From contig LSRX01000137.1 in the NCBI GenBank assembly GCA_001939145.1, positions 644,351 through 708,350 on the forward strand: a DNA stretch of 64,000 bases, read 5' to 3'. Below the pieces are notes generated by a model. The model made no database searches, was not told the origin of the DNA, and saw nothing but the letters and a program-made list of their open reading frames with translations. The position numbers were made by a program, and so were the translations under genes. Below are positions 44,701-53,941 of the stretch, piece by piece. Each line of letters starts with the position of its first letter. Position 1 is the stretch's first letter. This stretch comes from Symbiodinium microadriaticum. Its lineage: Eukaryota; Sar; Dinophyceae; Suessiales; Symbiodiniaceae.

Positions 44701-47700
44701 CTCCGTCAGAGCTGGTGCAGCGTGTTTTCGTGCAGCAGCGCGATGGTGGGCAAGATGCACAGGCGTGGGCTGCTAGAGTTGAGCATGTCGGCCAACTCTT
44801 CGGCCATGCCGAGATGTAGCACCTTGCTTGCAATTCTGCACGCATCTGTGAGGCAGCACGATTCGTGTGTCGCATGGCTCCACTGGATTATGTCTGCGCA
44901 CCTCATCTGAAGAACTTCCAGGCAGGTTCACGGCATCCGAGTACGCCAGGCGACTTCTCGTCATGTGCTCACGGTCGTTCCAGGCAGCGGCGGCCGCGGT
45001 GCTGCCCGGAGCTTTTGCCAAGGCCAGGGATGGTGCGGTGCCTCGGCCTCCAAGAATTGTGCTTGTGAATGTCTGTTGGCGCGGATAAGCGAAGAAGGCC
45101 ACACTGCGCGCGAAAAGCCAAACAGCGAAACCTCGAAATCTGGCATTGATTAAGAGTTTGCGCGCAAAAACCAGAAAATCCGGAAAGTCGAAAAGCAAAC
45201 AACGAGAAGACGAAATGCCGCGAAAAGTCCTAAAGTACAGCCCAAAGCGTAAAGTCTAAATGCCGATAAGTACAGCGAAAATCGAAAAGTCAAAAAGTCG
45301 AAGTATCGAACACGAGGGACAATGCGAACAAAAAGCCACAACCACCGTAGAAGCCGAAAACTCAACCATTCAAGTCATTCAAGAGCGTCTATGTTTCGGA
45401 TACTTGTTGGCTGCTTGGATGAGACCCGACATGGCTTCAATCTCAGCAACATTTGCCATTTGGTGGTTCCCAGACCGGAACAATTGGCAAAACTTGTCAC
45501 TTGCTGGTGCTGTCGGAACCACGAGATGCTGAAAACTCCTTGAAATTTGCCATTAGGGGTTCCTCGAACCAGAAAAATCGACAGTGCCGATGGTTTCGTG
45601 CATTTCAGGTTGTTCGAGGATGCCCAAAATGATAAACAACTATTGGAGTTTATTGCACACCAAGTTCTTGATTGGCTCCTCAGACCCGAAAAAAAGTCGA
45701 AATGGCACGCTCAACACTCATTGAATTTTACTAGGGTCCCCACATCTGAAAAATGCAGCAACTTACGAATGGCTCCGTTCGTCTTAGGTGCTTTGAGGAT
45801 GCCAAATCACTGAAAGTTGCGAGTCGGCATTTCCCGCGCCTGTTGAAAATCAGCTGAAGTATCCCAAAACCTAGCAATAGAAAGCTGCACATGTTTCTGC
45901 TACGCCTGGATGCAATGCAAGAGAGCAACAGACCAAGACTCCTTTTGTTTTGGCTACTTCAGTGCGTGTTTGTGGGAAGAAGCCGAACTGTCAAACAACA
46001 TTGAAAGCACAGACGTAAAGAGTTCGCCTAACCCGAAAACTCAGCCAAGATTTCCATGCTTTGGCTACTTACGGCCACGGGCCTTCTCCCGTGTCCCCCG
46101 GGCCCCACTGATGCTGATGATGCGTGCCCCGGGTCCCGGGCTGTGGCCGCTGATGCTCATGATGCGCGCCCTTTGGTGGCTAACAATGGCTACCCCAAAA
46201 TTACGCAAAAAAACTCGAAGGGGTCGGCGGCACTGGCGGTCGCGCCTTTTGCTAAAGCAACGCTAGCAAGCTATGGCTCAGCTGAGTCTGATACTCACAG
46301 AACACATGCACTCGGGGAACTAGCCGCCAGTGCCGCCAACACCCAAAATGGGAAACCGGCAAGGCCCTCAAGCAACGCACTGCCCGCCTCCATCATGGGG
46401 CTCTTCAAGGGCGGTGGGGGCAGCTCGGGTTTGGGGAGGGGGGAGTGTTCTGGGGGCGGTGAGGTTAATCAGAGCGGTCAGGGAGGTGAGGGTGTCGGTT
46501 TGGACTGGCGAGCGTTTCGGCACGAATTGGAGGCTTGTCTCTTCGAGGTGGGTGAAAAGAGGCGGGGTGTCCGGGGGTTTGGGCACGGGGTGGTTNNNNN
46601 NNNNNNNNNNNNNNNNNNNNNNNNNNNNNNNNNNNNNNNNNNNNNNNNNNNNNNNNNNNNNNNNNNNNNNNNNNNNNNNNNNNNNNNNNNNNNNNNNNNN
46701 NNNNNNNNNNNNNNNNNNNNNNNNNNNNNNNNNNNNGGGGGGGGGGCTGAGCGACGGGGTCGAGGAATCTAGGGCCGGTGAGGGCGATCAGGGCGGTGGA
46801 AGCGATGAGGGCGATGGGGGCGGCACATATTGGACACGTACTTCCTACTTCATGAGCCGTGCCAGGCGGATGGCTTGGGCACGCATTGTGGAGGCCTCTT
46901 TCTTCATGAGCCGTACCAGGGTGGCAGGGCCGAGTAAAACGGGGGGCACGGAAGGGATGGGGGTAGGCGTAAAAGGGGGCGGGTGCGGCGGGTTGGGCAC
47001 GCATTGGAGGCCTGTGGGAGCCGGTAGCAGCAAACGAATAAAACAAGCTCCTCGGGATTTCACTGCCGCCGCCTCGGGGGGTCGACGGATTTGTGACGGG
47101 CGGAACCCGAAATGATTAAGAATTCAGCAAAGCTTGCCATGAAGCTCGATTTGTGGCAAACTGTTGCCGCGACTAGTGACCGTACTGCTGTACCACGACT
47201 ACTCCCGACTGCTGCTCGATTTGCCGCGTCAGGCCCAGGAGCCCTAAGTAGGCCTACCGAGAGAAAAAAGCTCCTTGTTCCACCAACCCTGTCATCCCCC
47301 TGTCCAGTCCTACCCCCGGTCTAGCCCTGAGCTTGGCTGCACTTTTGCCTGGAACACCCAGGCCCACACTTTGGAATTGGGCCTCGCTAGGCCCCGAGCC
47401 CAGCCCTGAGAGCGTAGCCTGGCCCGGGGCTTTTGTACGTTGGAACATGTCGAAAAGCTCAGAAAAGCGCGCGAAGTCGAAAAGCCGAAGTGCGATAAGC
47501 ATGGACAAACACGAAAAGTCGCAACACCCGTAAAGCAGCTACAAGTGTAAAAAGCGCAGAGAAAAGCGAACAGTCTCAACTCCGGATAAACGACAAAAGT
47601 ACCGAAAATTGCGAACCGCAGGCAAACACGAAAAGCCGAAACGTCGACGCTTTTTGACTTTTGGACTTTTCGAGAATTGATTCGGGTCTCCGCTTATCGA

Positions 47701-50700
47701 AGCCAACGACTGCCTGCATACTTAGCAAGTTGCGGTGTGAAGGGGAAAGGACAGCCAGCGGCTAAGGGTTGGTACTTTGCTTTCCACAGCCGTGCGATGG
47801 GCACCATCAAACGCGATGAAGCGATGAGTGTGTCCTCGACCCAGCCTCGCTGAGCTGCAGCAATTTCCTCACTTGCACCTTTGTCCTCGAACCAGCGTCC
47901 AGAAAATAAAGGATAAGATTGGCAATTCAGTTTCCACGAGGTTAAAGCAAGTCTTGGGCCCCTTGCCGGTGGAGCTCTCAGTGTCCGATGCAGAGTGCCC
48001 CGGTACGGAATAGATTCTCATATGTCGGTTGTTGGTTGCCTGTTCAACTATTGTTTGCTTTGACTCATCCAAGGTACATGGTTGTGATCGAGGTGTGGGC
48101 TGCTGCCTTCATACTGGTGACGATAGCTGTCCACTGTACTTGTTGGGTTCTCCGTGCAGGTCAACCCAGTCCTTTGTGGTTTCTCAGTTCTACAAGATTA
48201 TGAACATCTCCTCCACGAGTGCAATCTGCAGAAAGCTTGCGAAGTTTACGAGAACAAGGCTGGCACTCAGCAGCCGTTGCAATCGCCAATTCTGGCACCT
48301 GGTCGTCAAGCCAAGAAAGCAGATGTCAATGTCAGGCCTGTGACTGCGACTTCGAGAGTGAGGATGAGCCGGAGGACGAAGACGAAGACGACGAGGATGA
48401 CGAAGAGGACGAGAAAGATGGTACGCGTACCGAAGACAAAGCCGAGGCCCAGGTCAAGGAAGGCAGCGCGCCAGAGTTCTGACCGCTTCGGGCCGGCAAC
48501 GGAGAAAAGAGCTGCTACGGCTGCTACGGAGGATGGCCGCAAAAAGTGCCCCCCCATTGTCTGAAGCCAGCGTGTCGCAGGTGCACAGAGCCAGGACGAA
48601 GGATGGCAAAGAGCTTGCCATCAAGGTCCGCTGTCAAGCAGACCATGTTTCCGAGGAGAAGGAGTTGTAGGGCCTCGCACCTTGAAGCTCCAAGCCTGTA
48701 TCCGAGATCCAGCGAGACAAGCTGAAGGAGATGTACGATCTTGTTGCATTCTCAGAGGTTCTGCGTGCACTGCCTCCCCAAGCTCCCACAAGTGCTCCGA
48801 ACAAAAAGTGGCCCATTACCAAGGATTTAGCACAGTTTGACAAGGCCAGGCGCTGTGAGCTATATACTTTGGTGCCGAGGATTCAGGAAAGCAGCTGAGC
48901 AATTGCGCGTACTAAGCTCGTGTTGCACTTCAGCGCAGATTGCTGTCATGCTGGACAAGTACAAGATCGGAGTGGAAGGTGCTTCGCAGGCGTGATCTTC
49001 GGAGCAGTCCTAGTTTTTTGCACCAACCCCTGCAACTGGTCCAGGTGTGGGTCGACATGTTCGAGGATGCCAAGGTGCGGCGCAAGTTTTTTTTTTTTTT
49101 TTTTCCGGGTTCCCGTTGCACAAGTCTGCCATGGCACCGGGTTGGGCGGATGTGAACTCAAAACCGTTTCTTTAACATCCGCATGAACATGGGCGCATTG
49201 TGTCAGCCTTTTGAAAGATCGTATGATTAATGAGGTCATTCTTTATCGAGAGATCGACTACCTGGCAGAGGCGCTGCCATGCTGAAAGTGGGATCGGTGC
49301 ATGCTGCGCAGTAACAGGCGGAAAACACGAGACGGTGGACTGAGAATTTCAAGGAGGTGATTTGGCATTTCACATTCTACTTGATTCGCTTCGTGCAGCT
49401 TTGATCAGGTCAAGTGGGTCACGAGCCCCGAAGTTGTAGACGAGTGTCTGCCTGTCGTGTTGTTACTGCCGTTTGCCGTGAATGACTTCCTTCGACTTCG
49501 ACTCATGTCAGTCACCACCTCGAAAGTTCTGGCGCTCACATTCATCGCCGGTACAAAGATCTCGGACCGTCCAAGTGCTTCGCCTGTGCTGCAACCATGG
49601 CTTCGTGCTGTCAAAGTCTTTCCAGGACCTGAAGAAGCTCGAGAGTCAGGGCTTCGACAGGACGCTCCTGGCCAAGAATCTTGCGCAGGCAGAGCGCCGG
49701 CCATCGGAAGCAAGAATCCGGAGACATGGCAAAAACGTCAACATCTCCCCGCGAGGCATACCTCCTCCAGTTCTGCAAGTTCGGTTTCTTCAACACGGAC
49801 ACACCAGCAGAGTATGCTTCCAGAAACTTCCAGGAGTGGTCCTTATAGACTGGACCTGCCATGAGGACCCCCATCCTGGCAACTTGGCCGTGGATGACAA
49901 ATACCCGGGAGGTCGCCTGATCTTCTATGACTTTGGCCAGGCCCAGCCGGTAAAAGCACAGGGCCTAGATGCCCCATATAGACCCTCAAGGCTTAAACCC
50001 GAATGAGTGTTGAAGGCTTGCGAGCTCACTGACGGTCAAGCAGATGGCATCCTACAGGCCGACTCGCCACTCTGCAAGTCTTAGGGACTTTAGGGATGTT
50101 TCGGGTTTCGGGTCAAGGTGATCCAGTCCATTGTGGACTTTGAGGCCAAAGACTGCGTGAAGGCAAAGGCTTCTTTTGTAATGGACCAATCTGGTTGCGC
50201 GGCTGCCTTGCCGACTTTGCTCCGAGGCCATGGACAGCTTGGGCTGCCTGAAAGAAGGGACCGACTTCAAGGCCAGCTGCTACTGCTAGCGGCCTTGACG
50301 CGTGCAGCCGAGTAGCTACAGAGCCAAGTATCCCTCTCACAGGCCGTTGAAGGTGTCGTCCAGAAAAACTTTGAGACGGGCAAGGCATTGGGGGAGAGCC
50401 GGGATGGAATATTGGGAAAGCCTGTGGAGCAGGTGAAGAGCAAGCGAAGCAAGCGAAAGCGCGAGCTCACGGAGGATCCTCGGCTGCCAGCGATTTGGTG
50501 CCGTTAGAATACCGCAGGGTCGCTCGGAGACATGTCAAAAGCTTTGGTGACAGGAGGAGCAGCAGAAGAAAGCTCCAAAGCAGTCGGAGGTGATGAAGTG
50601 CGCCCTCTGGAGCCAGCGATGCTCGAACGATACACATACATGCCTCCGGAAAACTGAGCTGTACTGAAAGGAGCGAGGCAGCTAGGCCCCAGACCAGACA

Positions 50701-50967
50701 GTGCATTGAAAGGTACTTCCAGCTGCCTCCTGCGCTGGCATTTGTGTCCCGAGCCATCACTCAGATGCAGGGCGTCGGTGTGATGCTGGACGAGGCTCCG
50801 ACTTGCGCAGGGCCTGTAGGGCCTAGATTCAGATTGTGCCGCAGAGAGCACGACTGCGCACAGTGCAAAGTGTTAGTGCAACATCAGCCATGTGGACAGG
50901 ATTACGAGTTTATCGACTTCGTCGCCGACAAGGCGGCGTGTAGCAGAGTACCATTAGACGTGTTCTA
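41771..50967 (+). CDS. ABC1K/UbiB-family atypical kinase, main body (many exons)
   Basis: Exons follow the ABC1K order closely, most like plant plastid ABC1K proteins. 41771 YIEELKTLQDEA, joined to 41857 VPPFSGARALKIIESELGKP. 41991-42045 ELFEEFDDKPMAAASLGQ, the Ala-rich loop, GC donor. 48581 VHRARTKDGKELAIK, the ATP-site Lys. 48937 IAVMLDKYKIG. 49046 VWVDMFEDA. 49200 INEVILYREIDYLAEA. 49317 AENTRRWTENFK. 49404 VKWVTSPEVV. 49514 TSKVLALTFIAGTKISD. 49622 DLKKLESQGFDRTLLAKN. 49750-49797 AYLLQFCKFGFFNT, then 49866-49940 DPHPGNLAVDD and RLIFYDFGQ. 50010 VLKACELTDGQADGILQ. 50116 VIQSIVDFEAKDCVKAKASF. 50342 VEGVVQKNFETGKALG. 50707 RYFQLPPALAFVSRAIT and GVGVMLD. 50901-50967 DYEFIDFVADK, in-frame stop TAA at 50965. 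The usual GFFHADPHPGN is FFNT-DPHPGN here. Family members regulate prenyl-lipid or quinone metabolism. A 6.5 kb interval (42.05-48.58) splits the domain. Confidence 0.82.
42424..42590 (+). CDS. Gly/Lys-repeat low-complexity exon
   Basis: The + frame encodes alternating Lys-Gly units (KGAKGKAGKGKGKGKGKRKG) followed by KANDKGREKCSRAPK. The DNA is an imperfect GGCAAG hexamer repeat at 42469-42535. It may be a genuine basic tail or a repeat that happens to be open. It lies inside the 42.05-48.58 kb interval of the kinase gene. Confidence 0.3.
42900..43220 (+). CDS. Hypothetical helical exons
   Basis: A + frame at about 42903-43000 encodes VAMLEIQEAASESLRQV then PEAKEDRDHGEVVE, strongly helical. 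Another at about 43048-43080 reads AGESLEAELQALRPPQ, and one at 43145-43215 reads GETALRSLRRDLSTST. They look like exons of one helical protein, unidentified. They sit within the long kinase interval. Confidence 0.35.
43380..43560. repeat. Imperfect GGAACN/AGGAGCA short-unit repeat
   Basis: Runs such as GGAACCACAGGAGCAGCAGG, AACCGGAACAATGG and GGAACAATCAGAACCAC form a diverged 6-9 base periodic tract. It precedes the AGT-type array at 43.99 kb. No coding claim. Confidence 0.55.
43990..44220. repeat. Imperfect AGT/AGC trinucleotide array
   Basis: About 230 bases dominated by AGT, AGC, AGA and CGT triplets (for example AGCAGTAGTAGCCTTAGTAG), open in all frames, giving Ser-, Val- or Thr-rich artefactual translations on both strands. 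A shorter related GTA/CGT tract continues at about 44400-44490. Confidence 0.85.
44682..45085 (+). CDS. Hypothetical exons
   Basis: Three + strand pieces in line: 44682-44816 EDLNAPSPSELVQRVF and DAQAWAARVEHVGQLFG; about 44849-44920 EAARFVCRMAPLDYVCAP with LKNFQ before a possible GC donor; about 44930-45070 SEYARRLLVMCSRSFQ and AAVLPGAFAKARDGAVPRPP. Composition is convincingly protein-like. No family recognised. Possibly part of the same unknown gene as the exons near 43 kb. Confidence 0.45.
45090..45340. repeat. Degenerate CGAAAAG(C/T)C array, copy A
   Basis: About 250 bases in which short units of the form CGAAAAGC or CGAAAAGTC recur every 8-15 bases (for example GCGCGAAAAGCCAAACAGCG, CGGAAAGTCGAAAAGC, AAAATCGAAAAGTC). 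Purine-rich on the + strand. A second array of the same unit lies at 47440-47680. Confidence 0.7.
45380..46080. repeat. Diverged repeats of roughly 60-120 base spacing
   Basis: Related blocks recur: TGGTGGTTCCCAGACCGGAA near 45462, AGGGGTTCCTCGAACCAGAA near 45553, TTGGCTCCTCAGACCCGAAA near 45673, AGGGTCCCCACATCTGAAAA near 45734 and CGCCTAACCCGAAAACTCAG near 46024. Each is followed or preceded by TTGGCTACTT- or GAGGATGCC-like blocks. This suggests an old tandem or clustered repeat. Confidence 0.45.
46081..47100. repeat. GC-rich G-tract block with internal duplications around an assembly gap
   Basis: A near-duplicate CTGATGCT(G/C)ATGATGCG(T/C)GCCC occurs near 46108 and 46150. The phrases CTTCATGAGCCGT (46847 and 46902) and GGGCACGCATTG (46877 and 46996) are also repeated, with a related CGGCACGAATTGGAGGC at 46520. 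The + strand is dominated by G runs. Long open frames crossing this block are compositional. Confidence 0.6.
46596..46736. other. Assembly gap (141 N)
   Basis: A run of 141 undetermined bases flanked by G-rich sequence on both sides, likely a repeat or polymerase-refractory region. True length is unknown, and any frame read through it is meaningless. Confidence 0.99.
47440..47690. repeat. Degenerate CGAAAAG(C/T)C array, copy B
   Basis: The same unit as at 45090-45340: TGTCGAAAAGCTCAGAAAAGC, AAGTCGAAAAGCCGAAG, CACGAAAAGTCGC, CACGAAAAGCCGAAACG, ending in an inverted GACTTTTGGACTTTTCG segment at about 47656-47672. The two arrays are on the same strand, about 2.1 kb apart, on either side of the gapped GC-rich block. 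Confidence 0.7.
47900..48482 (+). CDS. Hypothetical exons with an acidic tract
   Basis: The + strand shows QKIKDKIGNSVSTRLKQVL then PVELSVSDAEC (about 47900-48000), PVLCGFSVLQDYEHLLHE and NLQKACEVYENKAGTQQ (about 48160-48280), then after CAG an exon from about 48334 with CDCDFESEDEPEDEDED followed by a mixed Asp/Glu run, DGTRTEDKAEAQVKEG and a stop at 48480. This could be an unrelated gene or an insert exon set of the surrounding kinase gene. Acidic tails are common in chaperones and nucleic-acid-binding proteins, but no domain is recognised. Confidence 0.4.
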
Positions 50968-50999
50968 AACTCGACTGCCGTGCCGACCAGCGAGATCCC

Positions 51000-53900
51000 C
51001 GAAGCTTGTCCGACAGAACTTCCTGACACGTTCTGGCAGGTGCCAGAGCTTCAGGTCGAGCGGGGCGCTGGCATTAGTGAACCTGGCTTGGTTTGCTCAT
51101 GTTGCTGCTTGCCTTTCACTGCTGCTTGCTCCAACGGACCAACCTCGATGCTGCTCAAGCACCTTCGACGAACGTGAATGCCCAGGGCTCTGAAACAGTC
51201 GGAACGGCTCTTGGGCAACAGCTCTGGGAGGTCTTCAGTATCTGCATGGTCTGGCGAGTGAACTGCTACTGAATATGTTGTAATTAGTGTTTTTGTTCTG
51301 TTGTCAAAGCCCTCTTTGTGATGATGCCATGTACTGCAAATTTCTTGGAGGCACCGCAGGCGTCCTCCCAACTCCCAAGACAGGTTACATTGCCGGGCAG
51401 CTCTTCAAGAACTGGGTGAGAGCATGAGCATTCGACCTCCGATGTCTCGGAACTGTTTGATCTGTTGTGCGTGCTGAGGGATCGACACACCAGCGGCCGC
51501 TCGAAGAGTGCCTTAAGATCTTCAGATTAGGGGTAACAGTGTAGTTTGAGTACCTTGGCAAGCTCAGCTCAAGAATGTACAGGCTTTGACAGCCGGCCAC
51601 CGGTCGCATGTGGCAAGGCCGCATGGCTGTGCCTACAGTCTTGAACAGATGTTTTCCATGGGCTTTACTTGCCTTAGGGCCTTTCTAATTGGCAGAGCTA
51701 GGAATGCGAGCAGCCGGTACGAGAATCCCGAAGTGTGAAAGTGTTTCTGCGTGCACACTGCAGATTCCAGCATTGCCAAATCCAAGTTAATGGTAAGCGC
51801 ACGGTGGACGCGCGGCAGATGATCGCTGAAGCTCCATCAATTCAATTCTGCGGGCCTCTCAGCGGCACAAAAGCAACTCGCCAAGCCATGCCGTCCACAT
51901 TCGAACCCACTTTCAGCTGCAAGTTCTGACAATTCCCGACGATTATTTATCGCTCATGCAAACCATGCACCTACACGTTGCTTGATGCCTGAAGGATGCT
52001 GTGCACCGAGCACCAGTCCAGATTCGAGTTGAGAGCTTGCAATGTTTCGATTGCTTTCTGCAGTATGTATGCCGGTTGCATGGTTCACCAGCGGAGTGGC
52101 CCTAGAGATAGTAGAAGGGCCTGCAGACTCCAGCCATGCGGTCGCAGCCTCCAGTGCTGGAGTGTTTCGCTTCCTTGAGGGGGAGTGCTGCGGAATCGTT
52201 GCCCAGGTTGTGGCTTCTGCCGTTAAGCCTGCTGGCGCCGGAGTCTTAGCATCCTCAAGCTTGCTGTGTTCCTGAGTGTCGGGGGCGAATGCAGTGCCAA
52301 TGCACCGCCTCGATGACAGAGGCTCGTTACCATCATGGGTCCGTGCGCACGGATTCCTGGAGTGACGGCGTCAGCCACCCAGAAGAAGCTGCGGTTTAAG
52401 GCGGTGGCACTCCGGGGAACATTTGTTGAAGGAATTGAATTGCACTGCTTTTTGGCTTGCTGCATTCGCTTCACTTCCTTTCGGTTCCTCACGCATTCCT
52501 AGAGTCCTAGTCCGAGACCTGCACAAATCTCCAAAGCACACTCCGAAGCTCTGGGAAAGTCGAGAACTACTCCGTCAAAAGTTTTCGGAGGCCCCTGGGT
52601 TTTCAAGGAGTTCCTGTTGCAACTCGCCACCCCAATGTAGGTCCGCTGCATAAGGTAATTCCACCTTTTGAGATGCACGGAAGCAGGACATGCAAGAGCG
52701 GAAATCTACAAGAATCTGCAAGACAGAGGGGCCCTTTTCGATTCCAAAAACGATTGTGTAACCCACGGTACGAAGTAGGTACTGTATGCGTGATGCAAGA
52801 AGATGTCATCTTCCCTTTGTTTCAAAGAGTCCTGGTAGCCGCTGTTCTGACGATTTTCCAGCCAGTGGTGTACATGTCGCATCTGAGCAGTCTTTGGATG
52901 GTTGGAAAGAAATCCAACAAAACGACGTCGCTAGCTCTCGTGGTCACTTCAATTTGTCAATTGACTTGACCCCCCGGAGACCCAGAAGCACCCGTCTGAT
53001 GCACCGTCCCGCATTGTATGGCGTGAGTTGTGAATGAGGAACGGAGGAGGCAGGCGAAATTTTGAGCTGTGTGGGCAAGGGTTGATGCTTAGTCGGCTGC
53101 ATCTCCACGTCGCATGTAAGCCAAACAGTGCTGCTCGGCTGGCTTCGGTGACAAGGGCTCTCCCAACAACACGCAGGAGGCAGGCGCAACAATTGCATTT
53201 TCTTGCTGTGGGGGGTGGGGGAAATTCAAATGCTCCTGAGAGACTTAGGGTGTGAATGCGAGCGGGAGACCCCTTGGAGCGCCGGAAGTTGCAAACAGTT
53301 GCAATTTCGTTCCAATTCTGGAAAATTTCTTGCTTGCTTCGAGTCTGAAACACATGCGATTGCCATGTCGAGTCCATTTTTTCAAAGAGAGCAACATCAA
53401 GCTTGCCGTGACACAGACTATTCTCATCTTCTGCTCGATCCGAGGCCACCAAAAATCCGACCAAAGCCACGTGACAAGCGCAAGGAGCTTTCGAAGGGGC
53501 AGTGGGCTCAGTGTCCGGTGACAGACACTCCGGCTGGTCATGGTGCAGCATTTCTGACGAAGTAGGCCGCAGAAAGCTGGCATCGTGACACGCGTCTACA
53601 CGCACGGAGCTGAGTGGAAAGATGAAAGGTGTAGTAAGTACGACATCGTCAATTTGTGAATGTAGTGACACTGCATCAGAGGCAAGTTTCAATATAAAGT
53701 TTTCGACACGGCTTTTACAGGAGATGCTAGATTGGCACCGTCATGCTGCTGCTTGTGATGAACGACCGATCATGTAGCTGGAGTTTCAGTTGCGCAGTGG
53801 CAGTGGCAGTGGCAGCTTCATCATTGGATCATTGTGGCAGTGGTTGCGGCAGCGCTTGATTGAGAGTTACGGTCGTGGGATGTCAACGGATCACGGAGCC
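51000..53900. other. No gene assigned; scattered coding-like pieces
   Basis: Possible + pieces are EACPTELPDTFWQVPELQ (about 51000), LEIVEGPADSSHAVAA (about 52105), RIPGVTASATQKKLRFKAV (about 52345) and IYKNLQDRGALFDSKND (about 52700). A 247-codon minus frame at 52949-53692 is Cys/Ser/Pro-rich without motif and is not called. No repeats of note. Confidence 0.35.
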
Positions 53901-53941
53901 GTGGAATCGAGATTTCATGGCAGCCGCCTGTCTGCGCGCAG

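Noticed and set aside
46056..47115. Long open frames crossing the N gap
   Set aside because: They depend on unknown bases and on G-rich repeats that lack stops by composition.
52949..53692. 247-codon minus-strand open frame
   Set aside because: Cys/Ser/Pro-rich with no domain or helical pattern, and no splice or neighbour support.
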